From positions 1 through 11,973 of the forward strand of contig JBNKVT010000023.1 in assembly GCA_050299335.1 (NCBI GenBank): 11,973 nucleotides of DNA. The letters run 5' to 3'. Below the pieces are notes generated by a model. It was given only the letters and a program-made list of their open reading frames with translations. It was not told the DNA's origin and searched no databases. The stretch comes from JBNKVT01 sp050299335. GTDB taxonomy: Bacteria > Pseudomonadota > Alphaproteobacteria > Rhodobacterales > Rhodobacteraceae. Positions 1-7,059 of this stretch are shown here, piece by piece (the stretch's first letter is position 1; each line of letters starts with the position of its first letter). The position numbers and the translations under genes were made by a program.

Positions 1-27
1 GGTGCTTTGACCTTCACGGCGCTTTGA
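1..27 (+). CDS. 3' end of the gene before orfg10, probably GTA major tail protein (orfg9), partial
   Basis: Only the last eight codons and the stop are present; they read GALTFTAL followed by TGA at 25-27. The frame is supported by the TGATG junction in which this stop shares one base with the ATG of the next gene, the same coupling seen further along the cluster. In RcGTA-type clusters the gene before orfg10 is orfg9, the major tail tube protein, so the identity is inferred from position; eight residues cannot prove it. Confidence 0.55.
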   Translation, partial: GALTFTAL

Positions 28-341
28 TGGGCAATCCCTGGGCGGGCGAGGTCGAGGTGTATCTCGACGGGGAGCGGCAGGTGATGCGTCTGACTCTGGG
101 CGCTCTGGCGGAGCTGGAGGCCGGGATGCAGGCCGACAGTCTGGTGGCGATGGTCGAGCGGTTCGAGAGCGGGGCGTTTTCGTCGCGCGACGTGCTGGCG
201 GTGATCGTGGCCGGGCTGAGGGGCGGTGGCTGGCCGGGGGACGTGCGTGACCTGCTGACAGCGGAGATTGAGGGTGGGCCGGTGGAGGCGGCGCGGCTGG
301 CGGGGCAGCTTCTGGCGCGGGCCTTCGCGTTCCCGGAATGA
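27..341 (+). CDS. GTA family protein gp10 (orfg10), probable tail assembly chaperone
   Basis: A 104-residue protein resembling the GTA gp10 family (Phage_TAC_11 type). The N-terminal part reads like a small beta domain (GEVEVYLDGERQVMRLTLGA) followed by helical LAELEAG and an acidic, glycine-containing C-terminal half with GLRGGG. Proteins at this position, between the major tail protein and the tape measure, act in phages as cytoplasmic chaperones that coat the tape measure before tube polymerisation and are usually absent from the finished particle. I chose the ATG at 27, which overlaps the upstream stop by one base (TGATG); an in-frame TTG at 24 is possible but unnecessary. It ends in an ATGA overlap with the next gene, so translation is probably coupled. 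The family call rests on recalled similarity and context. Confidence 0.85.
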   Translation: MGNPWAGEVEVYLDGERQVMRLTLGALAELEAGMQADSLVAMVERFESGAFSSRDVLAVIVAGLRGGGWPGDVRDLLTAEIEGGPVEAARLAGQLLARAFAFPE

Positions 342-556
342 CGCGGTTTGCCTGGGGGGATTTGCTGCGGGCGGGTTGTGCGTTGGGGTTACGCCCAAGC
401 GATGTGTGGCGGCTGACGCCGGCGGAACTGGCGATGCTTCTGGGCAAGGATGGTGGCGGGGCAGCGCCCTTGAGCCGGGCGCGGCTGGAGGAATTGGCGG
501 CGGCGTTTCCCGATTTGGAGAAGGATGTGAGCGATGGCGGAGAGCGATCGGATTGA
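338..556 (+). CDS. Small tail assembly chaperone, rcc01693-like (orfg10.1)
   Basis: A 72-residue protein that starts in an ATGA overlap with orfg10 and matches the Phage_TAC_6 / DUF2376 (rcc01693) family in length and layout. It opens with MTRFAWGDLLRAGCALGLRP, has the typical DVWRLTPAELAMLLG segment, and ends in a leucine/alanine-rich helix (LSRARLEELAAAFPDLEKD). The family is short, alpha-helical and found between gp10 and the tape measure in alphaproteobacterial prophages and GTAs, where it is thought to work as a second tail assembly chaperone. It lies in the -1 frame relative to orfg10, the geometry of lambda G/GT, but has its own ATG and no slippery heptamer is visible. Its last 23 bases overlap the start of the tape measure gene. 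Confidence 0.85.
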   Translation: MTRFAWGDLLRAGCALGLRPSDVWRLTPAELAMLLGKDGGGAAPLSRARLEELAAAFPDLEKDVSDGGERSD

Positions 557-1178
557 CGGGTTCGAGGACCAGATTGCGCAGTTGGAAGGCGCGATGGCCT
601 CGGCGGGCGATATGGCGCGGGCGCTGAAGGAAGGGCTTGAGGAGACGGGGCGGGCGATGGCCTCGGCCGGTGAGGAGAGCAAGGTGTTGTCGCGGGGGTT
701 GTCGCGCGGGTTGCGCTCGGCCTTCGACGGGCTGGTGTTTGACGGAATGCGGGCCTCGGATGCGATGGAGGCGGTGGCGCGGTCGGTGGTGAACACGGCT
801 TATTCGGCGGCGATCCGGCCTGTGACGAAGCACTTCGGCGGGTTGATCGCGGAGGGGCTGGCGGGGTTGTTCGCGGATGGCGCGTCCTTCAGCCAGGGCC
901 GGGTGATGCCGTTCGCCTCCGGCGGGATCGTGTCGGGGCCGACCTATTTCCCGATGCGGGGCGGCACAGGTCTGATGGGCGAGGCGGGGCCGGAGGCGAT
1001 CCTGCCGCTCACGCGCGGTGCCGATGGGCGGCTGGGGGTTCAGACCTCCGGCGGTGGGCGGCCGGTGCAGGTCGTGATGAATATCTCGACGCCGGATGCG
1101 GCGAGTTTCCAGCGGAGCCAGAGCCAGATCGCGGCGCAGATGAGCCGGGCCTTGTCGCGGTCGCAGCGGAACGGCTGA
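534..1178 (+). CDS. GTA tail tape measure protein (orfg11)
   Basis: A 214-residue tape measure, short like RcGTA gp11 and far shorter than most siphophage tape measures. Residues 1-60 are charged and probably coiled coil, with an internal 21-residue duplication beginning AMASAG at residues 20 and 41. Residues 63-115 are helical with alanine/glycine-rich hydrophobic stretches (HFGGLIAEGLAGLF at 100-113). Residues 126-169 carry the motif common at the C-terminus of phage tape measures: FASGGIV, then GEAGPEAILPL at 149-159. The protein would run through the tail tube and set its length. The ATG at 534 is the first in-frame start after a stop at 528-530 and has AAGGA at 521-525 at good spacing, so the 23-base overlap with the previous gene looks real. 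The last residues are arginine/serine-rich. A 61-bp gap follows. Confidence 0.9.
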   Translation: MAESDRIDGFEDQIAQLEGAMASAGDMARALKEGLEETGRAMASAGEESKVLSRGLSRGLRSAFDGLVFDGMRASDAMEAVARSVVNTAYSAAIRPVTKHFGGLIAEGLAGLFADGASFSQGRVMPFASGGIVSGPTYFPMRGGTGLMGEAGPEAILPLTRGADGRLGVQTSGGGRPVQVVMNISTPDAASFQRSQSQIAAQMSRALSRSQRNG

Positions 1179-1239
1179 CGTCGCACGGGTGGCCCGGTCG
1201 GGTATTTGCGTATTTTCAAAGAGATGAAGGGGGCGGTTC
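1179..1239 (+). promoter_or_regulatory. Spacer between orfg11 and orfg12 with AT-rich element and ribosome binding site
   Basis: This is the only real intercistronic gap in the GTA part of the window. After a GC-rich stretch it turns AT-rich: two imperfect octamers in tandem, GTATTTGC at 1202-1209 and GTATTTTC at 1210-1217 (7 of 8 identical), then AAAGAGATGAAG. The purine run AAGGGGG at 1227-1233, six bases before the ATG at 1240, is the orfg12 ribosome binding site and decides that start. The AT-rich part could be a weak internal promoter, an mRNA processing site or a copy of a dispersed intergenic element; the sequence alone does not decide. Confidence 0.5.
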
Positions 1240-1872
1240 ATGTCGTTTCACGAGGTTCAGTTTCCGACGAGTTTGAGTTTCGGCTCGGTCGGCGGACCGG
1301 AGCGGGTGACGGAGATCGTCACGCTGGCCAACGGGTTCGAGGAGCGGAACACACCATGGGCGGATTCGCGCAGGCGCTACGATGCCGGGATGGGGATGCG
1401 GTCGCTCGCCGATATCGATGCGCTGATCGCGTTTTTCGAGGCGCGGCGCGGGCAGCTTTACGGGTTTCGCTGGAAGGACTGGTCGGATTACCGGTCCTCG
1501 GGGTCGCTGGAGGCGCCCGGGTTCGAGGACCAGGTGATCGGGACCGGGGACGGGGTGACGACCGAGTTTTCCCTGTGGAAGACCTATGTGTCGGGCGGAG
1601 CGTCCTATGCGCGGCGCATCCAGAAGCCGGTCGAAGGCACGGTTCTGGCGGGTGTGCAGGGGGATGTGAAGGCGGAAGGTGCGGAGTTTTCGGTCGATCT
1701 GACGACCGGGATTCTGACGTTCGATGAAGCTCCGGGGCCGGGGTCGGCTGTGACGGCTGGCTTCGAGTTCGATGTGCCGGTGCGGTTCGGGACGGATTCG
1801 ATCCTGAGTTCGGTGGCCAGTTTCAAGGCAGGCGAGATCCCGAACGTGCCGATTATCGAGGTGCGGCTATGA
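1240..1872 (+). CDS. GTA distal tail protein, DUF2460 family (orfg12)
   Basis: A 210-residue protein of the DUF2460 / TIGR02217 family. Family features include the N-terminal MSFHEVQFPTSLSFGSVGGP, the conserved NGFEERNTPWADSRRRYDAG block at about residues 30-50, the segment ALIAFFEARRGQLYGFRWKD with the following DYRS, and a beta-rich C-terminal half ending VPIIEVRL. In RcGTA this is the distal tail protein, forming the ring that joins tail tube to baseplate hub. The start is supported by AAGGGGG six bases upstream. The stop overlaps the orfg13 start as ATGA, so hub and distal tail proteins are probably coupled in translation. It is the only gene in the GTA run that does not start inside its upstream neighbour. 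Confidence 0.92.
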   Translation: MSFHEVQFPTSLSFGSVGGPERVTEIVTLANGFEERNTPWADSRRRYDAGMGMRSLADIDALIAFFEARRGQLYGFRWKDWSDYRSSGSLEAPGFEDQVIGTGDGVTTEFSLWKTYVSGGASYARRIQKPVEGTVLAGVQGDVKAEGAEFSVDLTTGILTFDEAPGPGSAVTAGFEFDVPVRFGTDSILSSVASFKAGEIPNVPIIEVRL

Positions 1873-2741
1873 GCCTTGCAGAGCATCTGGCTGGCGGTGT
1901 CACGACGGTGTGCCGGGCCTGGGCGGTGACTCGGCGCGACGGGATCGTGCTGGGGTTCACCGATCATGATCGGGATTTGCAGTTCGAGGGGATCGATTTC
2001 GCGGCGTCCTCTGGCCTGACGGCGCGGTCGGTAGAGCAGACCACGGGGTTGGCCGTGGACAATTCCGAGGCGATTGGGGCGCTGAGTGACGCGTCGATTC
2101 GGGAGGAGGATGTGCGGGCCGGTCTGTTCGACGGGGCCGAGTTGCGGAACTGGCTGGTGAACTGGGCCGATGTGTCAGAGCGGCAGCTGATCTTTCGCGG
2201 ATCGCTGGGGGAGGTCGAGCGCAAGGGGCCGGAGTTTCGTGCGGAACTGCGTGGCCTGGCGGAGGTGATCAACCAGCCGCAGGGGCGGGTTTACCAGAAG
2301 CCGTGCAGTGCGGTTCTGGGCGACGGGGCGTGCCGGTTCGACATCTCTGCGCCCGGTTTTTCCATTGACGCGACCGTGTTGCAAGTCGTGGGGGCGACCG
2401 AGATCAGGATCGCGAGCCAGGCGGGCTATGCCGATGACTGGTTTCTGCGGGGGCGGGTGAGCGTGCTGACGGGCGGCGCTGCCGGACAGATCGGGGTGGT
2501 GAAGCGCGATGTCGAGGTGGATGGCGGCAGGCGGATCGAATTCTGGGAGCGTTTCGCGGGCGGGCTTTCGGTGGGCGACGAGTTGCGGATTGAAGCCGGG
2601 TGCGACAAGCGGGTTGAAACCTGTCGTGAGAAATTCGGTAACCTGCTGAATTTTCGTGGATTTCCTCACATACCCGGAGAGGATTGGCTGGTGTCCTATC
2701 CCGTTCGTGCTGGCCGCAATGACGGGGGGAGCCTGTCATGA
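1869..2741 (+). CDS. GTA tail hub protein, DUF2163 / phage_BR0599 family (orfg13)
   Basis: A 290-residue protein with an N-terminal DUF2163 domain (about residues 1-160, with the family block GFTDHDRDLQFEGIDF near residue 29) and a C-terminal phage_BR0599-type domain (about 195-285, with NFRGFPHIPG at 261-270). In RcGTA gp13 is the baseplate hub between the distal tail ring and the megatron. Four cysteines are arranged C-x8-C (146, 155) and C-x6-C (245, 252), the pattern I associate with an iron-sulfur cluster in hub proteins related to lambda gpL; cluster binding is inference. C15 is a fifth, isolated cysteine. Start and stop both lie in ATGA overlaps with the neighbours. The family is secure. 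Confidence 0.92.
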   Translation: MSLAEHLAGGVTTVCRAWAVTRRDGIVLGFTDHDRDLQFEGIDFAASSGLTARSVEQTTGLAVDNSEAIGALSDASIREEDVRAGLFDGAELRNWLVNWADVSERQLIFRGSLGEVERKGPEFRAELRGLAEVINQPQGRVYQKPCSAVLGDGACRFDISAPGFSIDATVLQVVGATEIRIASQAGYADDWFLRGRVSVLTGGAAGQIGVVKRDVEVDGGRRIEFWERFAGGLSVGDELRIEAGCDKRVETCREKFGNLLNFRGFPHIPGEDWLVSYPVRAGRNDGGSLS

Positions 2742-3184
2742 GAGAGCGGATCGTGGACGAGGCCCGGCGCTGGCTGGGCACGCCCTATCGGCACCAGGCC
2801 TCGGTTTTGGGGGCCGGTTGCGATTGTCTTGGCCTGTTGCGCGGTGTGTGGCGCAGTCTTTACGGCAGCGATCCGAAGGTGCCGCCTTACACGCCGGATT
2901 GGGACGAGGTGGCGCGCGACGATGTGCTGTTGCGGGCGGCGCGACGGCATCTGATCGAGGTGCCGGTGGCGGAGTTCAGAGCGGGCGATGTCCTGCTCTT
3001 TCGGATGCGTCGGGGTGCGGTGGCCAAACATCTGGGCATCTGCTCCGGGCGCGACAGTTTCATTCATTCCTTTAGCGGGCACGGGGTCGTGGAGAGCCGC
3101 TTGGGTGCGCCCTGGCGGGCGCGCATCGTGGCCAGCTTTGCCTTTCCGGACCCGGCTAGCGCAATCGAAACAGAGAGGCTCTGA
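2738..3184 (+). CDS. GTA NlpC/P60 family peptidase (orfg14)
   Basis: A 148-residue cysteine peptidase of the NlpC/P60 fold, found in all RcGTA-type clusters directly before the megatron gene. The catalytic cysteine is probably C30 in GCDCLGLL, with H98 in the AVAKHLGI strand as the base and H110 (FIHS) as a candidate third polar residue. The N-terminal helix RIVDEARRWLGTPYRHQ is typical. Such enzymes cleave cell-wall peptide stems; in a GTA tail it would help the tail tip cross the recipient's peptidoglycan. There is no signal peptide, as expected for a particle component. It starts in an ATGA overlap with orfg13 and ends in a TGATG overlap with orfg15. Confidence 0.92.
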   Translation: MRERIVDEARRWLGTPYRHQASVLGAGCDCLGLLRGVWRSLYGSDPKVPPYTPDWDEVARDDVLLRAARRHLIEVPVAEFRAGDVLLFRMRRGAVAKHLGICSGRDSFIHSFSGHGVVESRLGAPWRARIVASFAFPDPASAIETERL

Positions 3185-6100
3185 TGGCGACTATCCTTCT
3201 TTCCGCCGCGGGCGCGGCTCTGGGCAGTTCGCTCGGCGGGTCGTTTCTGGGTCTGTCGGCGACCGTTCTGGGGCGGGCTGCAGGTGCAACGCTGGGGCGG
3301 GCCATCGATGCGCGTATTCTGGGTGCGGGGTCTCCGGCGGTCGAGACGGGGCGCATCGACCGGTTTCGGCTGACGGGGGCCAGCGAGGGGGCTCCGATTG
3401 GCGAGGTGCATGGTCGCGCGCGGGTCTCAGGTCAGGTGATCTGGGCGACGCGGTTTCAGGAGCGGTCCACGACGTCAGGCGGCGGCAAGGGCGCGCCGTC
3501 GCAGCCGCAGGTGACCGAGTATTCCTATTCGGTGAGCCTCGCCATCGCGCTGGCCAAGGGGGAGATCACGCGGGTTGGCCGGGTCTGGGCCGATGGCAAC
3601 GAGATCTCGCGTGAAGACTTGAATATGCGTGTCTATTCGGGGTCGGAGACTCAATTGCCGGACACCAAGATCGAGGCGGTGGAGGGAGCGGAGAATGCGC
3701 CCGCCTATCGCGGCACGGCCTATGTGGTGATCGAGGATCTGGCGCTGGGACCGTTCGGGAACCGGGTTCCGCAATTCAGTTTCGAAGTGATGCGGGCCGG
3801 GGATGGCGATTTGTCCGATATCCTTAAGGCTGTCGCCGTGATCCCCGGAACCGGCGAATATGCGTTGGCGACGACGCCAGTTCAATTCAATGTTTGGCGC
3901 GGCGAGTCCTATTCGGCGAACGTACATTCGCCCACGGGTCTCACCGACTTCCAGACATCCCTGGACGCGCTGTCGGAAGAGCTGCCGAATTGCGGTGCCG
4001 CGTCGCTGGTGGTGTCGTGGTTCGGGACGGATCTGCGCTGCGGGTCGTGCGAAATTGCGCCGCGCGTGGAACAGGCGGAGCTTGAGGCGACGGTGCCGTG
4101 GGCTGTCTCCGGCGTGTCGAGGGCTGCGGCTGGCGTGGTGCCGCTGGAGGACGGACGCCCCGTCTATGGCGGGACGCCGACGGATGCCTCGGTGCTGGAG
4201 GCGATTGCCGCGATGCAGGCATCCGGCCAGGCTGTCATGTTCTATCCGTTCATCCTGATGGAGCAGATGGCGGGGAACGGATTGACGGACCCCTGGACGG
4301 GTGCTCCGGATCAGCCGGTCTTGCCGTGGCGCGGCCGCATCACGACGTCGCTGGCACCGGGGCAGGCGGGGTCGCCTGACGGGACGGCGGCGGCGGAGGC
4401 CGAGGTTGCGGCGTTCTTCGGGACGGCGACAGCGGGCGAGTTCACGGTCGAGCCGAATTCGGTGAGCTATGCCGGATCGGACGGGTTCAGCTATCGACGG
4501 TTCGTCCTGCATTATGCGCATCTTTGTGCGCTGGCGGGCGGGGTCGATGCGTTCTGTATCGGGTCCGAGATGCGGGGGCTGACGCAGATCCGTGGTACGG
4601 GAGACAGTTTTCCGGCGGTGGAGCAGCTCAGGGCGTTGGCGGCGGAGGTTCGCGACATACTCGGGCCGGGGGTCAGGATCGGCTATGCGGCGGACTGGTC
4701 GGAGTATTTCGGGTATCATCCGCAGGACGGCTCTGGCGACGTGTTCTTCCATCTCGATCCGCTTTGGGCCGACGACGAGATCGATTTCGTCGGCATCGAC
4801 AACTACATGCCTCTGTCGGATTGGCGGGATGGCTGGGATCATGTGGATTCCGCTTTCGGGTCGGTGCATAACCTCCAGTATCTGAAACAGAATATCGCGG
4901 GCAGGGAGGGGTTCGACTGGTATTATCCTTCGCCCCAGGCGGAGGCGGTTCAGGCGCGGAAGCCCATCACGGATGGGGCGTTCGGGGAGCCTTGGGTGTT
5001 TCGTTACAAGGATTTGCGAAGCTGGTGGTCGGAAGCGCATCACGACCGGATCGGTGGCGTGCGGCAGGTGGCGAGCACGGATTGGGTGCCGGGGAGCAAG
5101 CCGATCTGGTTTACCGAAATGGGCTGCGCCGCCGTGGACAAGGGGACGAACCAGCCGAACAAGTTCCTTGATCCGAAGTCGTCTGAATCCTCCCTGCCGA
5201 AATATTCGAGCGGCGCACGGGATGACCTGATGCAGATGCAATATTTCCGGGCGATGACGGAGTTCTGGGAGGATGCGGCCAACAATCCGGTCTCCGGCAG
5301 CTATGGCGGGCCGATGGTCGCGACGGACAGGATGTTTGCCTGGGCCTGGGATACGCGGCCCTATCCGTATTTTCCGGGCAATCAGGAGGCCTGGAGTGAT
5401 GGCGAGAACTATGCGCGGGGTCACTGGCTGAACGGGCGTGTCACGTCGCGGACCTTGAGCGGTGTGATCGCCGAGATTTGCGAGCGGGCAGGGTGCGGGC
5501 CGGTGGATGTGAGCGATGTTCGCGGGTTGGTGCGCGGGTATGCGCTTGATGGCAGCGAGACGGCGCGGGCGGCGTTGCAGCCGCTGCTTCTGGCTTTCGG
5601 GGTCGACGCCATTGAAAAGAACGGGACGCTGGTGTTCCGGCAGCGGGACGGGCTGGCGGGTTTCTCGCTTGGCGAGGCGCAGATGGCGCGCGGGGAGGGC
5701 GATGCCATTCTGACCCGGACGCGTGCCCCAGAGGCCGAAATCTCGGGGCGGGTGCGTCTTTCCTATGTGGAGGCCGACGGAGATTACGAGACGCGCGGCA
5801 CGGAAGGCATTTTCCCCGATGAGGCCACGACCTCGGTCTCGCGCAGCGAGGTGGCTCTGGCGCTGACCAAGGGTGAAGCGCGGGCAATCGTTGAGCGCTG
5901 GCTGGCGGAGGCGCGAGTGGCGCGGGAGAGCGCCGCATTCGCAATGCCGCCTTCGTCAGCACTGTCCGCGGGTGACGTGGTCGAGATCGGCGGTGACGCT
6001 TTCCGTATTGACCGGGTCGAGGATGGCGGCGTGAAGCTGATGGAGGCTGTTCGCGTCGAACCCGGTGTCTATCGCAGCTATGTCGGGGACGAGGGTGTTG

Positions 6101-7059
6101 TTCCGCATCCGCCGGTCCCGGTCCCCTTGCCGGTCTGGGCGGAGATGTTTGATCTGCCCTTGCTGACCGGTTCGGAAGCGCCGGAGTCCCCGTGGATCGC
6201 AGCGACGATGGAGCCGTGGCCCGGTGCCGTGGCGGTCTATTCCTCGCTCGATGGGCAGGCGTGGAGCTATGAGGCCGAGTTGAGTCGGCGTGCGGTGATG
6301 GGTGAAACCCTGTCAGCGCTGGCGGCCGGAACCTTCGGTCTGCCGCAGCGTGGGGCGGGGGTTGAGCTGCGTCTGACGGGTGGTGCCCTTGGGTCGATCG
6401 ACGATCTGGCGCTTTACGCGGGTGGCAATGCGGCCGTGATCAGCGACGGGTCGGGATTGTGGGAAGTTCTGCAGTTCCGTGATGCGACTTTGATCGGAGA
6501 CGGGACCTGGCGGTTGCAGCACTTGCTGCGGGGCCAGCAGGGAACGGAGGCGGTCATGGCGCCGGTCTGGCCGGTTGGATCGACCGTTGTCGTTCTGGAT
6601 GCCGCGCCCACTCAAATCCCGATTCCCACGTCTTTGCGTGGGATCACGCGGCGGTATCGCGTCGGTCCAGTGTCGCGGCCGGTGGATGATGACACGTTCG
6701 TCGAGGTGACGCACGCGGCGAGTGCGCTGGGCCTGAAACCTTTCGCGCCCGTGCATCTGCGAGCCAGGCCCGATGGCGGCGGCGGGTATGCGTTTGACTG
6801 GATCCGGCGCACGCGCATTGGCGGCGACAGTTGGGACCTGGCCGAGGTGCCCCTGGGGGAGGCGGCGGAGAGCTATCGGGTGCGGGTGCGCGATGGCGGC
6901 ATTTTGGTTCGCGAGGAGACGGTGGCGTCACCGAACTGGTCATACGACGCGGCGACGCGGGTGGGCGACGGCGTGGCTGCGCCCTTCACCGTGGAAATTT
7001 CACAGCTATCGGACCTTTACGGTCCCGGACACGAAGCGAGGATCATTGTCGATGCCTGA
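3184..7059 (+). CDS. GTA megatron / host specificity protein with TIM-barrel domain (orfg15)
   Basis: A 1291-residue protein, about the size of RcGTA gp15. Residues 4-48 are rich in alanine, glycine and leucine and could form a membrane-active helix. About 430-720 is the GTA_TIM domain, a glycoside-hydrolase-like barrel: IGSEMRGL gives E462, DFVGIDNYMPLSDW follows, and WFTEMGC gives E645, placed like the acid/base and nucleophile of clan A hydrolases. About 735-970 resembles the phage tail protein domain Phage-tail_3. The C-terminal part includes HLLRGQQGTE (1113-1122) and a fibronectin-III-like stretch (about 1185-1275). In RcGTA this protein forms the tail tip that contacts and penetrates the recipient envelope. 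Sugar cleavage is inferred. It starts at a TGATG overlap, and the downstream gene begins inside its last eight bases. Confidence 0.95.
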   Translation: MATILLSAAGAALGSSLGGSFLGLSATVLGRAAGATLGRAIDARILGAGSPAVETGRIDRFRLTGASEGAPIGEVHGRARVSGQVIWATRFQERSTTSGGGKGAPSQPQVTEYSYSVSLAIALAKGEITRVGRVWADGNEISREDLNMRVYSGSETQLPDTKIEAVEGAENAPAYRGTAYVVIEDLALGPFGNRVPQFSFEVMRAGDGDLSDILKAVAVIPGTGEYALATTPVQFNVWRGESYSANVHSPTGLTDFQTSLDALSEELPNCGAASLVVSWFGTDLRCGSCEIAPRVEQAELEATVPWAVSGVSRAAAGVVPLEDGRPVYGGTPTDASVLEAIAAMQASGQAVMFYPFILMEQMAGNGLTDPWTGAPDQPVLPWRGRITTSLAPGQAGSPDGTAAAEAEVAAFFGTATAGEFTVEPNSVSYAGSDGFSYRRFVLHYAHLCALAGGVDAFCIGSEMRGLTQIRGTGDSFPAVEQLRALAAEVRDILGPGVRIGYAADWSEYFGYHPQDGSGDVFFHLDPLWADDEIDFVGIDNYMPLSDWRDGWDHVDSAFGSVHNLQYLKQNIAGREGFDWYYPSPQAEAVQARKPITDGAFGEPWVFRYKDLRSWWSEAHHDRIGGVRQVASTDWVPGSKPIWFTEMGCAAVDKGTNQPNKFLDPKSSESSLPKYSSGARDDLMQMQYFRAMTEFWEDAANNPVSGSYGGPMVATDRMFAWAWDTRPYPYFPGNQEAWSDGENYARGHWLNGRVTSRTLSGVIAEICERAGCGPVDVSDVRGLVRGYALDGSETARAALQPLLLAFGVDAIEKNGTLVFRQRDGLAGFSLGEAQMARGEGDAILTRTRAPEAEISGRVRLSYVEADGDYETRGTEGIFPDEATTSVSRSEVALALTKGEARAIVERWLAEARVARESAAFAMPPSSALSAGDVVEIGGDAFRIDRVEDGGVKLMEAVRVEPGVYRSYVGDEGVVPHPPVPVPLPVWAEMFDLPLLTGSEAPESPWIAATMEPWPGAVAVYSSLDGQAWSYEAELSRRAVMGETLSALAAGTFGLPQRGAGVELRLTGGALGSIDDLALYAGGNAAVISDGSGLWEVLQFRDATLIGDGTWRLQHLLRGQQGTEAVMAPVWPVGSTVVVLDAAPTQIPIPTSLRGITRRYRVGPVSRPVDDDTFVEVTHAASALGLKPFAPVHLRARPDGGGGYAFDWIRRTRIGGDSWDLAEVPLGEAAESYRVRVRDGGILVREETVASPNWSYDAATRVGDGVAAPFTVEISQLSDLYGPGHEARIIVDA

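Noticed and set aside
300..345. Programmed -1 frameshift joining orfg10 to orfg10.1, as in lambda G/GT
   Set aside because: The second gene is in the -1 frame and the upstream part of that frame is open, but no X-XXY-YYZ heptamer is visible and the second gene has its own ATG in an ATGA overlap typical of coupled translation.
1206..1727. A 173-codon + strand frame overlapping orfg12
   Set aside because: It is an arginine/glycine-rich alternate frame of orfg12 without a better ribosome binding site, and orfg12 has clear DUF2460 features.
3475..5424. A 649-codon open frame on the - strand opposite orfg15
   Set aside because: It is the antisense shadow of a G-skewed, high-GC gene: its translation is rich in arginine and proline without family motifs, while the + strand frame has clear GTA domains.
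6773..7051. N-terminal extension of the DUF2793 protein into orfg15
   Set aside because: The extended frame reads as arginine/tryptophan-rich shadow of orfg15; family similarity begins at the ATG at 7052, which has its own ribosome binding site.
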